Source: Cytophagales bacterium (GTDB lineage Bacteria > Bacteroidota > Bacteroidia > Cytophagales > Cyclobacteriaceae). From it: a DNA stretch of 46,523 bases. The stretch lies in the NCBI GenBank assembly GCA_016124425.1, contig WGNT01000039.1:1-46523 (forward strand), read 5' to 3'. The position numbers and the translations under genes are program-made. How positions within the stretch are numbered: position 1 is the stretch's first letter; each line of letters opens with the position of its first letter. The notes beneath the pieces are model-generated. The model ran no database searches, had not been told where the DNA came from, and was given only the letters and a program-made list of their open reading frames with translations. Below are positions 26,458 to 34,668 of the stretch, piece by piece.

Positions 26458-29400
26458 CTATTTTATAAGTTCGAATATTTCGTCCTCTTCCTCCTTACGC
26501 GGAATCTTTGGTTGTGAGACACCAGAACTCCCCATTAATCCAGAAAGGGTAGCTTTCCAGAGGTAGTTGAATACGAATTTGCTTTTGTCCCTTTTTTCAT
26601 AAATCGTGGAAGATACCAACCTGTTAAAAAGCTTTCTTGGGTTGTTGCTCCTAAGGGCCAAGGCATTGACAACGAAGGATAAGATTTTCTTCCTACCCTT
26701 GCCGTCCAAGAGCGTTCTTTCTTCAAGCAACTTGACTTTTAAGTCATTATACCGCAAAGTCATGGCTCCAATGGCATGTTGTTCGTCGGCAATAAAACTC
26801 CATTCACCTCCGCGAATGATGCCGCTTTCTACAGTTACAAAGGCATTTCTTTCTAGGATCGAATTGATCAAAGAAAGCTCAAATTCTCCGACTGTTGCGT
26901 CTACGCGAATGGGATAAGGCGCCTCAAGTCCTAGTAGCATAGCCACATTCAGTTCAGCAATTCCATTCAGTAAAAGAGAACCGCTAAGCTTAATCGGCTT
27001 TTTTTCTACATTTTCGTTGCTAACAATTAGCGGGCCAAGGGAAGCACTAAGTTTGGCAAACTCGATAATCCCAGGCACCATGCCGTCTTCCGGAAACTCC
27101 TCATACATAACCGTGCCGTCTATAACGTCTATCATTTCGATATTTACTTCTGAGGAGATTTCCATTAGTAGTTGCTGCGGCATTTTCTTCAGCACATTTT
27201 CCTCCATTGGAGCGCGCTTATCTTTAAAGACGTTGACTCGAGGGCGGGAAACCTGCATGGTAGTCGCAAAGATTTTCTTATTGTTTAGAAAGGCTTCCAA
27301 ATCAAATCCCGTTAACAAAATCTTCGGTACCCGCATTTCGGCGACGTCCACACTCTTTCCTACTTTTCGGGTATACGCGAACTTCCCATATCTTGGTAAA
27401 AAAGAAAAGTCCAGTATCTCTAATTTTTCCTCAGAAAGCAAAATCTTTCCGATATGAATCAGGTTGAGACTGTCTGGCAATTTGATGACATAGTTATTGA
27501 GTTCAAATTCGAATTCGTTGTTGAGTAGGAATTTGCTGTCTATCGTCTGCTGCTCTGTAAGGTTAAAGTTGAGATCATTCAACAACACACTGATGTTCGA
27601 AAACGAGTTGATCGATTCCTCGGTACGTTTTTCTAAAATGCTAAGCTTACCATTTACAATTTGAAAAGATGAAATATTTAGCACCTCAATCAGTTTCTGC
27701 TTGATTTTTTCCTCGACATCTGCCCCTTTAACAATGGCAGTTGCTTCATTTTTGTCCACATATAAGGTTACATCCGGGGAGGTAAAACGAACACTTGAAA
27801 TATCCAAATCGCCCGTACGCTGAAAACTTTGTAGGGAACGCGTACGGATGTTTACAGTCGGCACGCTTGCAGCAAAGATCGGTATTCCCTTATTTCCGAT
27901 GAGACTTTGAGGAAGGATATTGAGGTTTTCAATGATAATTTCGTCCCCCAAGGTGTTCAGCTCGATTTTTGAAAAATTGACTGTGTGGATACTGTCCCGC
28001 AGTGCGAGCGAGAAGTTGTCGACTTCCATGGCTATGTTATTGAAAAAAGCAGCGATATCTCCCTGCGAAAGCTTTGCGGAATCCAACATAAACCCAAAGA
28101 GCGATAGATTGAGCCCGGTCTTTATTAGATCAACGTTTTGGCCGTCCTCATCGTAGGAAATGCTCAATCGTGCATTATCTGCATTTATCTCATCGACCCG
28201 GACGATGTCTATGGTTTTGGGAAGATTTCGGACCGTTCGTCTTGGCTTGTCCCCTCCTTCTTCGTCTTGGCGGGCTTGCCTGTCTATAATTAGGTCTACT
28301 GACGCCTCGGAAAGGCTTAGCTTATTGAGCGCAAGGGTGTTTTCGAAGAGAAATGCCTCCAAATCGACACCCGTTATGCTCATATCCGGAATCGTCGCGG
28401 AAATAGAAACCTTTGTATTGATGTCCGCCCGTGGTCTAAGCCGAACATTGAAGGTGCTGATTTCTTCTTTTGCCGTATTGAAGGAAATCCTGTCCGCAAC
28501 AAGCGTATACTTGCCATCTGCAATATTGAATACATAGTTGTTAAGATTGACGTCAACTTCTTCAGAAAACAGCGTCCTCGAATCCAAAAGATCTACATCC
28601 TCATCAAGAAAAAAATTCTTGATGCTAATGGATATATCATTTTCCGCAAAGGACCTGAAATTCTCTTTTGCAAAATTATCATAGATGAAGGAACCTTCTT
28701 CCAAGGTAAGGGAGTCCACCTTCACGGTATTAAAATAACTTGTCAGTAAATTCAACAAATCAGCACGCTCTACCTTAGCTGATTCATCCGCATCTTCGGG
28801 TTTAGCCTTTTGGATATGTTTTGTCCATTGGATCACGGGAGATGGAATATTAATATGTTTTACAAGTAACTGCTCTTCAAAATACGCCTTGCTAATATCA
28901 ACTCCGCGAGCGGTAAAGCGCGGAATTTCGATGTCGAGTACAGTAGTCTTATCGTATCGGGAAAGGAGGGCGATAATATCGGTAGAAGCAAACGGCTTAA
29001 GATGAAATCCCTCTATGTCTACTAACTCCTGTTTAGTGTCTATAAGAATACGGTCAGCAGAAAAGAGATGCAGGTTGTCAGATAGCTTTAAGGCGTAATC
29101 TTCTATATCTAATTTTAGGTGGTCAGCAAAAAAAATCTTATCGGTTTGTTCTGAACCCGTGGTCTCGTCCAGTTGAAACTTCTCCAAGAGAAGGTCAATT
29201 TTGCCGAAGGAAAGGCTGTCCTGTCGGAGCCTAAGGTGGTTGTCGAGGACCAAGCTACCCTCAGAGATCTCAAGCTCTTGGATGTAAACTGCCCTCAAGT
29301 AGTCCTTTGTTAGCTCCCGAAGTGGATTAATACCTTGTTTTTCGTCATTGCCTCGAAGATCTCTCAGCACCACTTCCGGGGATGTAATAGTCATCTGCGC

Positions 29401-30807
29401 CACATCAACAATGTTTTCATTGTATATCTTCCGTAGGTTTGCCTTCGTAAAGTTGAGGAATGGAATCTCGATTTCGAACAAGGTACCTTCCGGGACGTCT
29501 GACGTGGAATAAATCGGCTTAATCTCTATCTTCTCTAACGAGACCTTATCTGAGATGGAAGACATGTACACGTTTTCACCAGAAACCCAGTGGATGCCAT
29601 CTGCCAATGCCAGACGAACCTTCGCTATGTCTAATTCGGCGTGTTCGGAGTAGAAAAACTGATTGCTACGCAGTGCTTCATCAGGCCCTATATATACCTG
29701 CTGCATGTTAAACCAGATATCCTCAGCCTCTATACGGTTGTTTTCAGAAGCCACGATGCCGCGCTGAAAGAAATTCCCGGACCTGACACTTAGGTTTTTT
29801 ATGGAAATCGAAGTCAGCACATCCTGAATGAGGTCGTATAGTTGGGTATCTGAGTCCGATGCGGTGCCGGTAGTCTTGTCTGTATATAGCGTAAATGAGG
29901 GTCCCTCTAGCTTCAATGTGCCTATATCTACATCCGCTGTGGCGAACATACGGGTAATGTCCGCATCGGTAAGCTCAAGATTGTCCAACTCAATGCCATA
30001 GTACGTATCAGATGCCTGCGAAAGGTCGGGGACAATAGATACCCGCTGTGCCGTAATCAGCTTATCAAGCGAAGAAATACTTACAGAAGTAGCGGAAACA
30101 GTATGGATGCTATCGGCTAAAACTATTTCAAAATTCTTTAGATCAAAGATAAATCCGTCCGCATTAAACGGGATAGATTCGGCAGTTTGCGCAAGTTTGA
30201 GATTACGCACGTACAAATTGGTTTCATCCGCCTTAATCGACTTCTGACTGATGAAATTCACAAGCAACAGGTCGGCATTATCAATGAAAATCTCTTTGAT
30301 CACGATATCACGGAGATTGTCTCCAAAGGACCGCTGAATTTCTATTTCTAATTGCCTAAGTGGTGTTATCTCTGATGCCGTCGCGGTGTCACCCGTTGTC
30401 TGTCTTGTCTCTACGCTAGGCTTCTCTATGCGGATTTCACCCACAGTAAGTATCCTATCCCTAAAACTAAACCCGATGCCGGTTACGCTGACGTTTGGCG
30501 TATTGACCTGGTAATAAGGCAAGCTGTCCTTTTCAAAAAGCGCTGGATCAACCGGATCCAACGTAAACCCGCTGACATAAAACCCCCGTTCGAAAATTGA
30601 CAGGTTAAACTTTTCAAAATTTACCCTGTATTTTCCTGATGAAAGATTGTCAACTTGCTGCTGTACATAGCCCCTCAGAAGAAAATCTGATCCAAAATAT
30701 ATTCCTATCTGCAGAACAATTAACGAAAGGGAAACTATTCCGCCAATTTTTAGGTATTTTTTCAAACGTGGGGAATATTGAAGCTTTTTCTCAGGGGAAA
30801 TACGCAT
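26458..30807 (-). CDS. Large AsmA-like membrane-anchored repeat protein (1,449 aa)
   Basis: One N-terminal membrane helix (about residues 21-46) is followed by a long periplasmic body of short beta strands and an acidic C-terminal tail (RKEEEDEIFELIK). The body resembles AsmA/DUF748-type proteins, a superfamily of groove-shaped lipid carriers between inner and outer membrane (TamB, YhdP and relatives). A recurring motif of the form xLxLxxPxVxLxxDK occurs at about residues 131, 306, 479, 659, 841, 1017 and 1192, a period of 173-182 residues, so the body is seven copies of one unit. Examples are TLKLEGPSFTLYTDK, SVRFTSPDVTLYVDK and TMQVSRPRVNVFKDK. Each copy also has a second motif of the type LSVRSGNFF or LTLEEGSFIYDN. 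A lipid-transport or envelope-integrity role is inference. The gene lies between pheS and the tRNA-like gene. Confidence 0.78.
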   Translation of the reverse strand: MRISPEKKLQYSPRLKKYLKIGGIVSLSLIVLQIGIYFGSDFLLRGYVQQQVDNLSSGKYRVNFEKFNLSIFERGFYVSGFTLDPVDPALFEKDSLPYYQVNTPNVSVTGIGFSFRDRILTVGEIRIEKPSVETRQTTGDTATASEITPLRQLEIEIQRSFGDNLRDIVIKEIFIDNADLLLVNFISQKSIKADETNLYVRNLKLAQTAESIPFNADGFIFDLKNFEIVLADSIHTVSATSVSISSLDKLITAQRVSIVPDLSQASDTYYGIELDNLELTDADITRMFATADVDIGTLKLEGPSFTLYTDKTTGTASDSDTQLYDLIQDVLTSISIKNLSVRSGNFFQRGIVASENNRIEAEDIWFNMQQVYIGPDEALRSNQFFYSEHAELDIAKVRLALADGIHWVSGENVYMSSISDKVSLEKIEIKPIYSTSDVPEGTLFEIEIPFLNFTKANLRKIYNENIVDVAQMTITSPEVVLRDLRGNDEKQGINPLRELTKDYLRAVYIQELEISEGSLVLDNHLRLRQDSLSFGKIDLLLEKFQLDETTGSEQTDKIFFADHLKLDIEDYALKLSDNLHLFSADRILIDTKQELVDIEGFHLKPFASTDIIALLSRYDKTTVLDIEIPRFTARGVDISKAYFEEQLLVKHINIPSPVIQWTKHIQKAKPEDADESAKVERADLLNLLTSYFNTVKVDSLTLEEGSFIYDNFAKENFRSFAENDISISIKNFFLDEDVDLLDSRTLFSEEVDVNLNNYVFNIADGKYTLVADRISFNTAKEEISTFNVRLRPRADINTKVSISATIPDMSITGVDLEAFLFENTLALNKLSLSEASVDLIIDRQARQDEEGGDKPRRTVRNLPKTIDIVRVDEINADNARLSISYDEDGQNVDLIKTGLNLSLFGFMLDSAKLSQGDIAAFFNNIAMEVDNFSLALRDSIHTVNFSKIELNTLGDEIIIENLNILPQSLIGNKGIPIFAASVPTVNIRTRSLQSFQRTGDLDISSVRFTSPDVTLYVDKNEATAIVKGADVEEKIKQKLIEVLNISSFQIVNGKLSILEKRTEESINSFSNISVLLNDLNFNLTEQQTIDSKFLLNNEFEFELNNYVIKLPDSLNLIHIGKILLSEEKLEILDFSFLPRYGKFAYTRKVGKSVDVAEMRVPKILLTGFDLEAFLNNKKIFATTMQVSRPRVNVFKDKRAPMEENVLKKMPQQLLMEISSEVNIEMIDVIDGTVMYEEFPEDGMVPGIIEFAKLSASLGPLIVSNENVEKKPIKLSGSLLLNGIAELNVAMLLGLEAPYPIRVDATVGEFELSLINSILERNAFVTVESGIIRGGEWSFIADEQHAIGAMTLRYNDLKVKLLEERTLLDGKGRKKILSFVVNALALRSNNPRKLFNRLVSSTIYEKRDKSKFVFNYLWKATLSGLMGSSGVSQPKIPRKEEEDEIFELIK

Positions 30808-30875
30808 ATAAAATTTAACGTAGCATAGGATTCAGAAGTAATGTTCAAAAAATATACCCCAATTTGCAATGAGAC

Positions 30876-30932
30876 AAAAAAAGGGAAACATTTATGTAAA
30901 AGGTAGTACCTTCTGAGACATAAACGCTTCCC
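30876..30932 (-). terminator. Strong terminator after the tRNA-like gene
   Basis: On the minus strand a 15-bp stem (30932-30918 with 30897-30883) is fully paired, two of the pairs being G-U, and is followed by seven T. The same two positions are A-C mismatches on the plus strand, so the hairpin belongs to a minus-strand transcript. It begins 16 bases after the 3' end of the tRNA-like gene and separates it from the AsmA-like gene. Confidence 0.85.
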
Positions 30933-30947
30933 GTGATTTTATGTTCG

Positions 30948-31072
30948 CTGTAGGAGAAGGACTCGAACCTCCACGGAGCAGTTAGGCAACACATTGAGCT
31001 CGATGTGTGCTTTATCCTGGATTCCCCACCCCCGAGACAGGAGGGCTTGTCTGCCAATTTCAACATCCTACA
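30948..31072 (-). tRNA. Unusual class-II-shaped tRNA-like gene, anticodon GUC, 56-nt variable region
   Basis: Read on the minus strand: 7-bp acceptor TGTAGGA/TCCTACA; TG at 8-9; a D arm TTG-AAATTGGCAGA-CAA of the leucine-tRNA type with G18G19; anticodon stem CCCTC/GGGGG with loop CTGTCTC, giving anticodon GUC (Asp); then 56 nt of variable region containing a hairpin (GCACACAT/ATGTGTTGC with one bulge). Next comes a perfect T arm (GGAGG-TTCGAGT-CCTTC) and discriminator G73; no CCA is encoded. It carries most known AspRS identity bases (G2-C71, G34, U35, C36, C38, G73) but lacks G10 and has U37 in place of a purine. Normal tRNA-Asp is class I with a short variable loop, and class II arms rarely exceed about 24 nt. 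A -7 box upstream and a strong terminator just downstream argue that it is transcribed. Whether it is charged or used in translation is unknown. Confidence 0.7.
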
Positions 31073-31103
31073 TTATCAAGAAGCACATTGGCTTTTGGTG
31101 CTC

Positions 31104-31111
31104 CAAATGTA
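31104..31111 (-). promoter_or_regulatory. -7 promoter box of the tRNA-like gene
   Basis: Reads TACATTTG on the minus strand (TAnnTTTG), 31 bases before the 5' end of the tRNA-like RNA, so a leader of about 25 nt is expected. A possible TTG lies 15 bases farther upstream, closer than usual for a -33 box. The leader contains a short AGCAC/GTGCT inverted repeat. Confidence 0.5.
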
Positions 31112-31252
31112 ATAAAAGCTTCGATCCAAGAAAATTATTTTATAAAAAAAGACATTATTTTACATATTCAACAAAATACCTTTCACTATATTGCTGAATT
31201 ACTAAAATGAAGTTCCTTTATCATTGCCTTTTTGTTAAATTTATAAACACAA

Positions 31253-32296
31253 TTAAGGCACTTGCTGTACATAATCTACCCATTTGGCTAATACCTGCTT
31301 CATATCCTCTGGGAGGTGTGTTTCGAAGTACAAAAAATCACCTGATTTTGGGTGAATAAACCCTAATGACTTTGCATGAAGTGCCTGACGCGGAATGATT
31401 TTAAAACAATTTTGAATAAAGAGTTTGTATTTTGAGAACTGGGTTCCTTTTCGGATTTTGTCACCGCCGTAAGCAGCATCATTAAAAAGAGGATGGCCAA
31501 GGTGCTTTAAGTGGATACGTATCTGGTGCGTTCTGCCTGTTTCAAGTCTGCACGAAAGAAGCGAGACATAACGGAGGCGCTTTAGGACCTGCCAATGGGT
31601 AACGGCATGCTTGCCATAGTCGCCCTCAGGATAAGTATCCATTATTTTACGGTTCTTTGCACTTCTTCCAATTGCCATAGCTATCGTACCAGCATCTTCT
31701 TTGGGCTCCCCCCAAACCAACGCAAGATACGTACGCTCAATTGTATGGTCATAAAACTGTTTTGCAAGGTGGGCCATGGCGGCTTCGGATTTGGCAACAA
31801 CTAAAAGTCCACTGGTATCTTTGTCTATGCGGTGTACCAAGCCGGGCCTGCCGGAGTTTCCAGGAAGCTCAGGCAATTGCTTAAAGTGATAGGCTAATCC
31901 GTTGACCAGGGTACCGGTCCAGTTTCCATGGGCGGGGTGCACGACCATCCCCGCGGGTTTGTTTACGACAAGTAAGTCGTCATCCTCAAATACAATTTCA
32001 AGGGGGATGGGTTCGGGAAGGACATCCGTGTGTTTGTTTTGTCGAGCAACCCAATAGCTAATCACATCGCCGGGTTTGATCTTGTAATTCGCTTTTACAG
32101 GCAGTCCATTTACCTTTACGATCTCGGCATCGATCGCTTGTTGAATCTTATTGCGGCTCGCATTGGCCGTTTTATCGGTAAGGAAACGATCCAGCCGAAC
32201 CATTTCTTGCCCTTTATCCACCCGTATTTCATGTTGGGAAACAAGGGAATCCTCTTCTTCTCCGATGTCGTCTTCTGACTCAAAATCTTCAACCAT
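31253..32296 (-). CDS. rluD: RluD-family 23S rRNA pseudouridine synthase
   Basis: A 347-residue protein that converts uridines to pseudouridine, in the RluD subfamily by similarity (helix 69 of 23S rRNA in well-studied species). An N-terminal S4 RNA-binding domain (about 25-85, RLDRFLTDKTANASRNKIQ) precedes the catalytic domain, with HRIDKDTSGLL carrying the catalytic D158 and HQIRIHLKHLGHPLFND near the end. The ATG at 32296 is chosen over longer frames up to 32428 because a TAnnTTTG box ends only 4 bases before it, and because the family starts here with a short acidic tail. It is divergent from the PLP-enzyme gene. Confidence 0.93.
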   Translation of the reverse strand: MVEDFESEDDIGEEEDSLVSQHEIRVDKGQEMVRLDRFLTDKTANASRNKIQQAIDAEIVKVNGLPVKANYKIKPGDVISYWVARQNKHTDVLPEPIPLEIVFEDDDLLVVNKPAGMVVHPAHGNWTGTLVNGLAYHFKQLPELPGNSGRPGLVHRIDKDTSGLLVVAKSEAAMAHLAKQFYDHTIERTYLALVWGEPKEDAGTIAMAIGRSAKNRKIMDTYPEGDYGKHAVTHWQVLKRLRYVSLLSCRLETGRTHQIRIHLKHLGHPLFNDAAYGGDKIRKGTQFSKYKLFIQNCFKIIPRQALHAKSLGFIHPKSGDFLYFETHLPEDMKQVLAKWVDYVQQVP

Positions 32297-32300
32297 AAGG

Positions 32301-32308
32301 CAAAAATA
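32301..32308 (-). promoter_or_regulatory. -7 promoter box of rluD, adjoining its ATG
   Basis: Reads TATTTTTG on the minus strand and ends four bases before the rluD ATG, so the transcript would start at or inside the start codon and be leaderless. It lies back to back with the box of the divergent gene, 23 bases away. Confidence 0.5.
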
Positions 32309-32331
32309 ACCCTTCATCGCCGAGAATTTCA

Positions 32332-32339
32332 TAATTTTG
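32332..32339 (+). promoter_or_regulatory. -7 promoter box of the PLP-enzyme gene
   Basis: Reads TAATTTTG on the plus strand. It overlaps the TTG at 32337 that would open the longest frame of the downstream gene, so that TTG is unlikely to be the start codon. The two divergent -7 boxes here leave each promoter's -33 region over the other promoter. Confidence 0.5.
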
Positions 32340-32360
32340 ACGATATATCTGAAAATAGGC

Positions 32361-33275
32361 GTGCTACTTCCCAAGGAAACTCCCATACAAAGACTGGCTT
32401 TTCCGATTTTGGAACAGAAAAAAATCACCCTATCTATCCTTCGGCTAGATATGGTGCATCCTGAACTAACTGGAAATAAGTTTTTTAAGCTCCGTTACAA
32501 CTTGGCAGAAGCCCAAGAAAAGGGCATGGGGCAGATACTGACTTTTGGTGGTGCCTTTTCCAACCATATCTACGCTACCGCGGCCGCAGGGTCATTATAC
32601 AATTTCGATACGATTGGGGTAATTAGAGGAGAGGTAGTGCGGCCACTAAATCCGACCCTGCAAGCGGCGGCGGATTTTGGAATGAGCTTCTATCCTTTGG
32701 ATAGAAGTACCTACCGAAAAAAGGAGCAGTCTGAGATCTTGGACAAACTAGCGATCCTTTTCGGACCAAGCTATATTATTCCCGAGGGAGGCACTAATGC
32801 GCTAGCGATCAAGGGATGTCGTGATATACTCACTCCTCCTTGCTTGGATGCCACTCACATCGCCGTTGGAGTAGGAACGGGGGGAACTCTGGCCGGAATC
32901 GTTTCCTCCGCGGCGCAACACCAAGAGGTACTTGGATTCTCCGCACTTAAGGGCGAGTTTATGAAAGCAGAAATCGAGCAGTTGCTGAAGGCCCATAAGA
33001 TCCGCCCAAAAGGAAACGTTACGATGGTTACCGATTATCACTTCGGGGGATATGCCAAGCACACTCAGGAACTAATCCATTTCATGCGCGACTTCTATCG
33101 GCAGACAGGAATCCCACTGGATCCCGTTTATACCGGAAAAATGGTGTACGGAATTTTTGACATGCTTCATAACGACTACTTCCCGCGTCACAGCAAGGTC
33201 CTTATCGTACATTCAGGCGGCTTTCAGGGGATAAAGGGTTATGAAGCCAAGTTGGGCATCACCCTTTATCCATAG
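32361..33275 (+). CDS. PLP-dependent D-cysteine desulfhydrase / ACC deaminase-like enzyme
   Basis: A ~304-residue fold-type II PLP enzyme. The lysine motif LTGNKFFKLRYNL (the family's GNKxxKL), the serine/asparagine motif GGAFSNHIYATAAAG, and the glycine-rich phosphate loop VGTGGTLAGI are all present. Relatives deaminate 1-aminocyclopropane-1-carboxylate or desulfurate D-cysteine. In Bacteroidota the short members are usually annotated under both names, and the D-cysteine reaction is the likelier one. The start is uncertain. No ATG is near; the GTG at 32361 (then LLPKETPIQRL) fits both the promoter and the family N-terminus better than the TTG at 32337. It converges with kmo. Confidence 0.85.
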   Translation: MLLPKETPIQRLAFPILEQKKITLSILRLDMVHPELTGNKFFKLRYNLAEAQEKGMGQILTFGGAFSNHIYATAAAGSLYNFDTIGVIRGEVVRPLNPTLQAAADFGMSFYPLDRSTYRKKEQSEILDKLAILFGPSYIIPEGGTNALAIKGCRDILTPPCLDATHIAVGVGTGGTLAGIVSSAAQHQEVLGFSALKGEFMKAEIEQLLKAHKIRPKGNVTMVTDYHFGGYAKHTQELIHFMRDFYRQTGIPLDPVYTGKMVYGIFDMLHNDYFPRHSKVLIVHSGGFQGIKGYEAKLGITLYP

Positions 33276-33284
33276 GTCTTCTGA

Positions 33285-34637
33285 CTACACGGCTTTGGAA
33301 GTTTCTACTTTATTTAAGATGGCATGATAGTCCAGATCCTTCCATTTCTGGGCAATAAATGGATCCTTCATTACTTTATCCAAAACCGCGGCTTGCAGCT
33401 TGCCCTGTGCATAGGCCTCAGAATACTTGATATCCGAAAAGGTGACCATACTGTATTGCGGAACCCACTCATGCGGAAACATCTCATGAAGTTTGGCTTC
33501 AATTTTTTTCCGTATAAGAAATTTCGGATCAGCTACGCTATCGCTCATTTCTTTAAAGTTGTCCATGGCCAACTGACATATCGCATCTGTATCCGGCTTT
33601 CTTGTCTTTTGAAATTTTTCAAACACCAGTTCCCATGAGAAAGTACCGTATTTTCCAATCAGGCCGTCAAGCACGTAGCAATCCTCAAAGCCGCAATTCA
33701 TTCCTTGTCCATAGAAGGGAACCATGGCATGCGCGGCATCTCCGATAAGCATACAGTTGTTGGCAGTCCAAGGATAGCACTCGGTGTTGACGAGTGACGC
33801 CGTAGGGTTTCTGGCAAACTCAGCTGTAAGATCCGGCATAAGCTGATAGGCATCGTTGAAATATGTCTGAAAGACATGGATGACGTCCAGATGATCCCGA
33901 ATCTTATCGAATGAGACATTAGCATCTTCAAATGGCAAGAAAAGCGTGCAGGTAAAAGACTTATCGATATTCGGCAGAGCGATCAGCATGAAATTTCCCC
34001 TCGGCCAGATGTGCAGGGCATTTGGATCCATCGCAAATTCCCCCTCTGTAGTAGCGGGAATTGTCAACTCCTTATAGCCGTGGGAAATGAATTGCTGGCT
34101 GAAGTTAAATCGAGTTTGTCGCTGCATGGCGTTTCTTAGCGCGGAAAAAGCACCATCCGCTCCAATAATAATAGAATCTTCAAGGTGTTTTTCCTGTTCG
34201 TTTGGAAGGGAAAAAGTCACCTTGTTTCTGTGTACATCTACATCTTCTACGGTATGTTCAAAAAACATGGTCACTCCGGCCTTCTCTGCCTCGTCAAGCA
34301 GGATCCCATTCAATGTGTTTCTGGAAATGGAATATATCGCTTCATTGTCTTTCCCGTAAGGCTGACAGTAAGTGCTACCATGTTCGTCATGAATTCTTCT
34401 TCCATACATGGGAATGGTAAAGGGAACAACCTTGTCTTTTATCCCTGCCTTTTCCAAGGCTTTCCAACCCCTGTAACTCAATGCCATGTTGATGGACCGA
34501 CCCGCTGAAGAGGTCTGATTTTGTCTCCAATCCGGGCGCTTCTCATAAATAGAAGTATCCAACCCTTTTTTCTTGAGGTATATTCCCAATAGTGAACCTA
34601 TAAGGCCTGCGCCAAGGATGCTAATTTGATTTTTCAC
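33285..34637 (-). CDS. kmo: Kynurenine 3-monooxygenase
   Basis: A 450-residue FAD monooxygenase that hydroxylates L-kynurenine to 3-hydroxykynurenine with NADPH and O2. Features are the N-terminal GAGLIGSLLGIYL dinucleotide fold, the RSINMALSYRGWKALEKAG substrate-side block typical of KMO, and the second FAD motif MLIGDAAHAMVPFYGQGMNCG. The C-terminal region is of normal length for the family. It starts 31 bases after kynU and is part of the same transcript. The enzyme acts in the order kmo, kynU, 3-hydroxyanthranilate dioxygenase, and all three are in this window; tryptophan dioxygenase and kynurenine formamidase are not. Confidence 0.95.
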   Translation of the reverse strand: MKNQISILGAGLIGSLLGIYLKKKGLDTSIYEKRPDWRQNQTSSAGRSINMALSYRGWKALEKAGIKDKVVPFTIPMYGRRIHDEHGSTYCQPYGKDNEAIYSISRNTLNGILLDEAEKAGVTMFFEHTVEDVDVHRNKVTFSLPNEQEKHLEDSIIIGADGAFSALRNAMQRQTRFNFSQQFISHGYKELTIPATTEGEFAMDPNALHIWPRGNFMLIALPNIDKSFTCTLFLPFEDANVSFDKIRDHLDVIHVFQTYFNDAYQLMPDLTAEFARNPTASLVNTECYPWTANNCMLIGDAAHAMVPFYGQGMNCGFEDCYVLDGLIGKYGTFSWELVFEKFQKTRKPDTDAICQLAMDNFKEMSDSVADPKFLIRKKIEAKLHEMFPHEWVPQYSMVTFSDIKYSEAYAQGKLQAAVLDKVMKDPFIAQKWKDLDYHAILNKVETSKAV

Positions 34638-34668
34638 GATTTATTCGGTTTAAGTAGGGAGTACATGA

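Noticed and set aside
30948..31072. Reading the tRNA-like gene as a tmRNA or T-box leader
   Set aside because: There is no tag-coding part or alanine acceptor pair, the 5' and 3' halves pair directly as a tRNA acceptor, and a terminator separates it from the next gene.
30845..31210. Short protein frames over the tRNA-like region on both strands
   Set aside because: They run through the RNA stems and the terminator; the RNA structure explains this stretch better.
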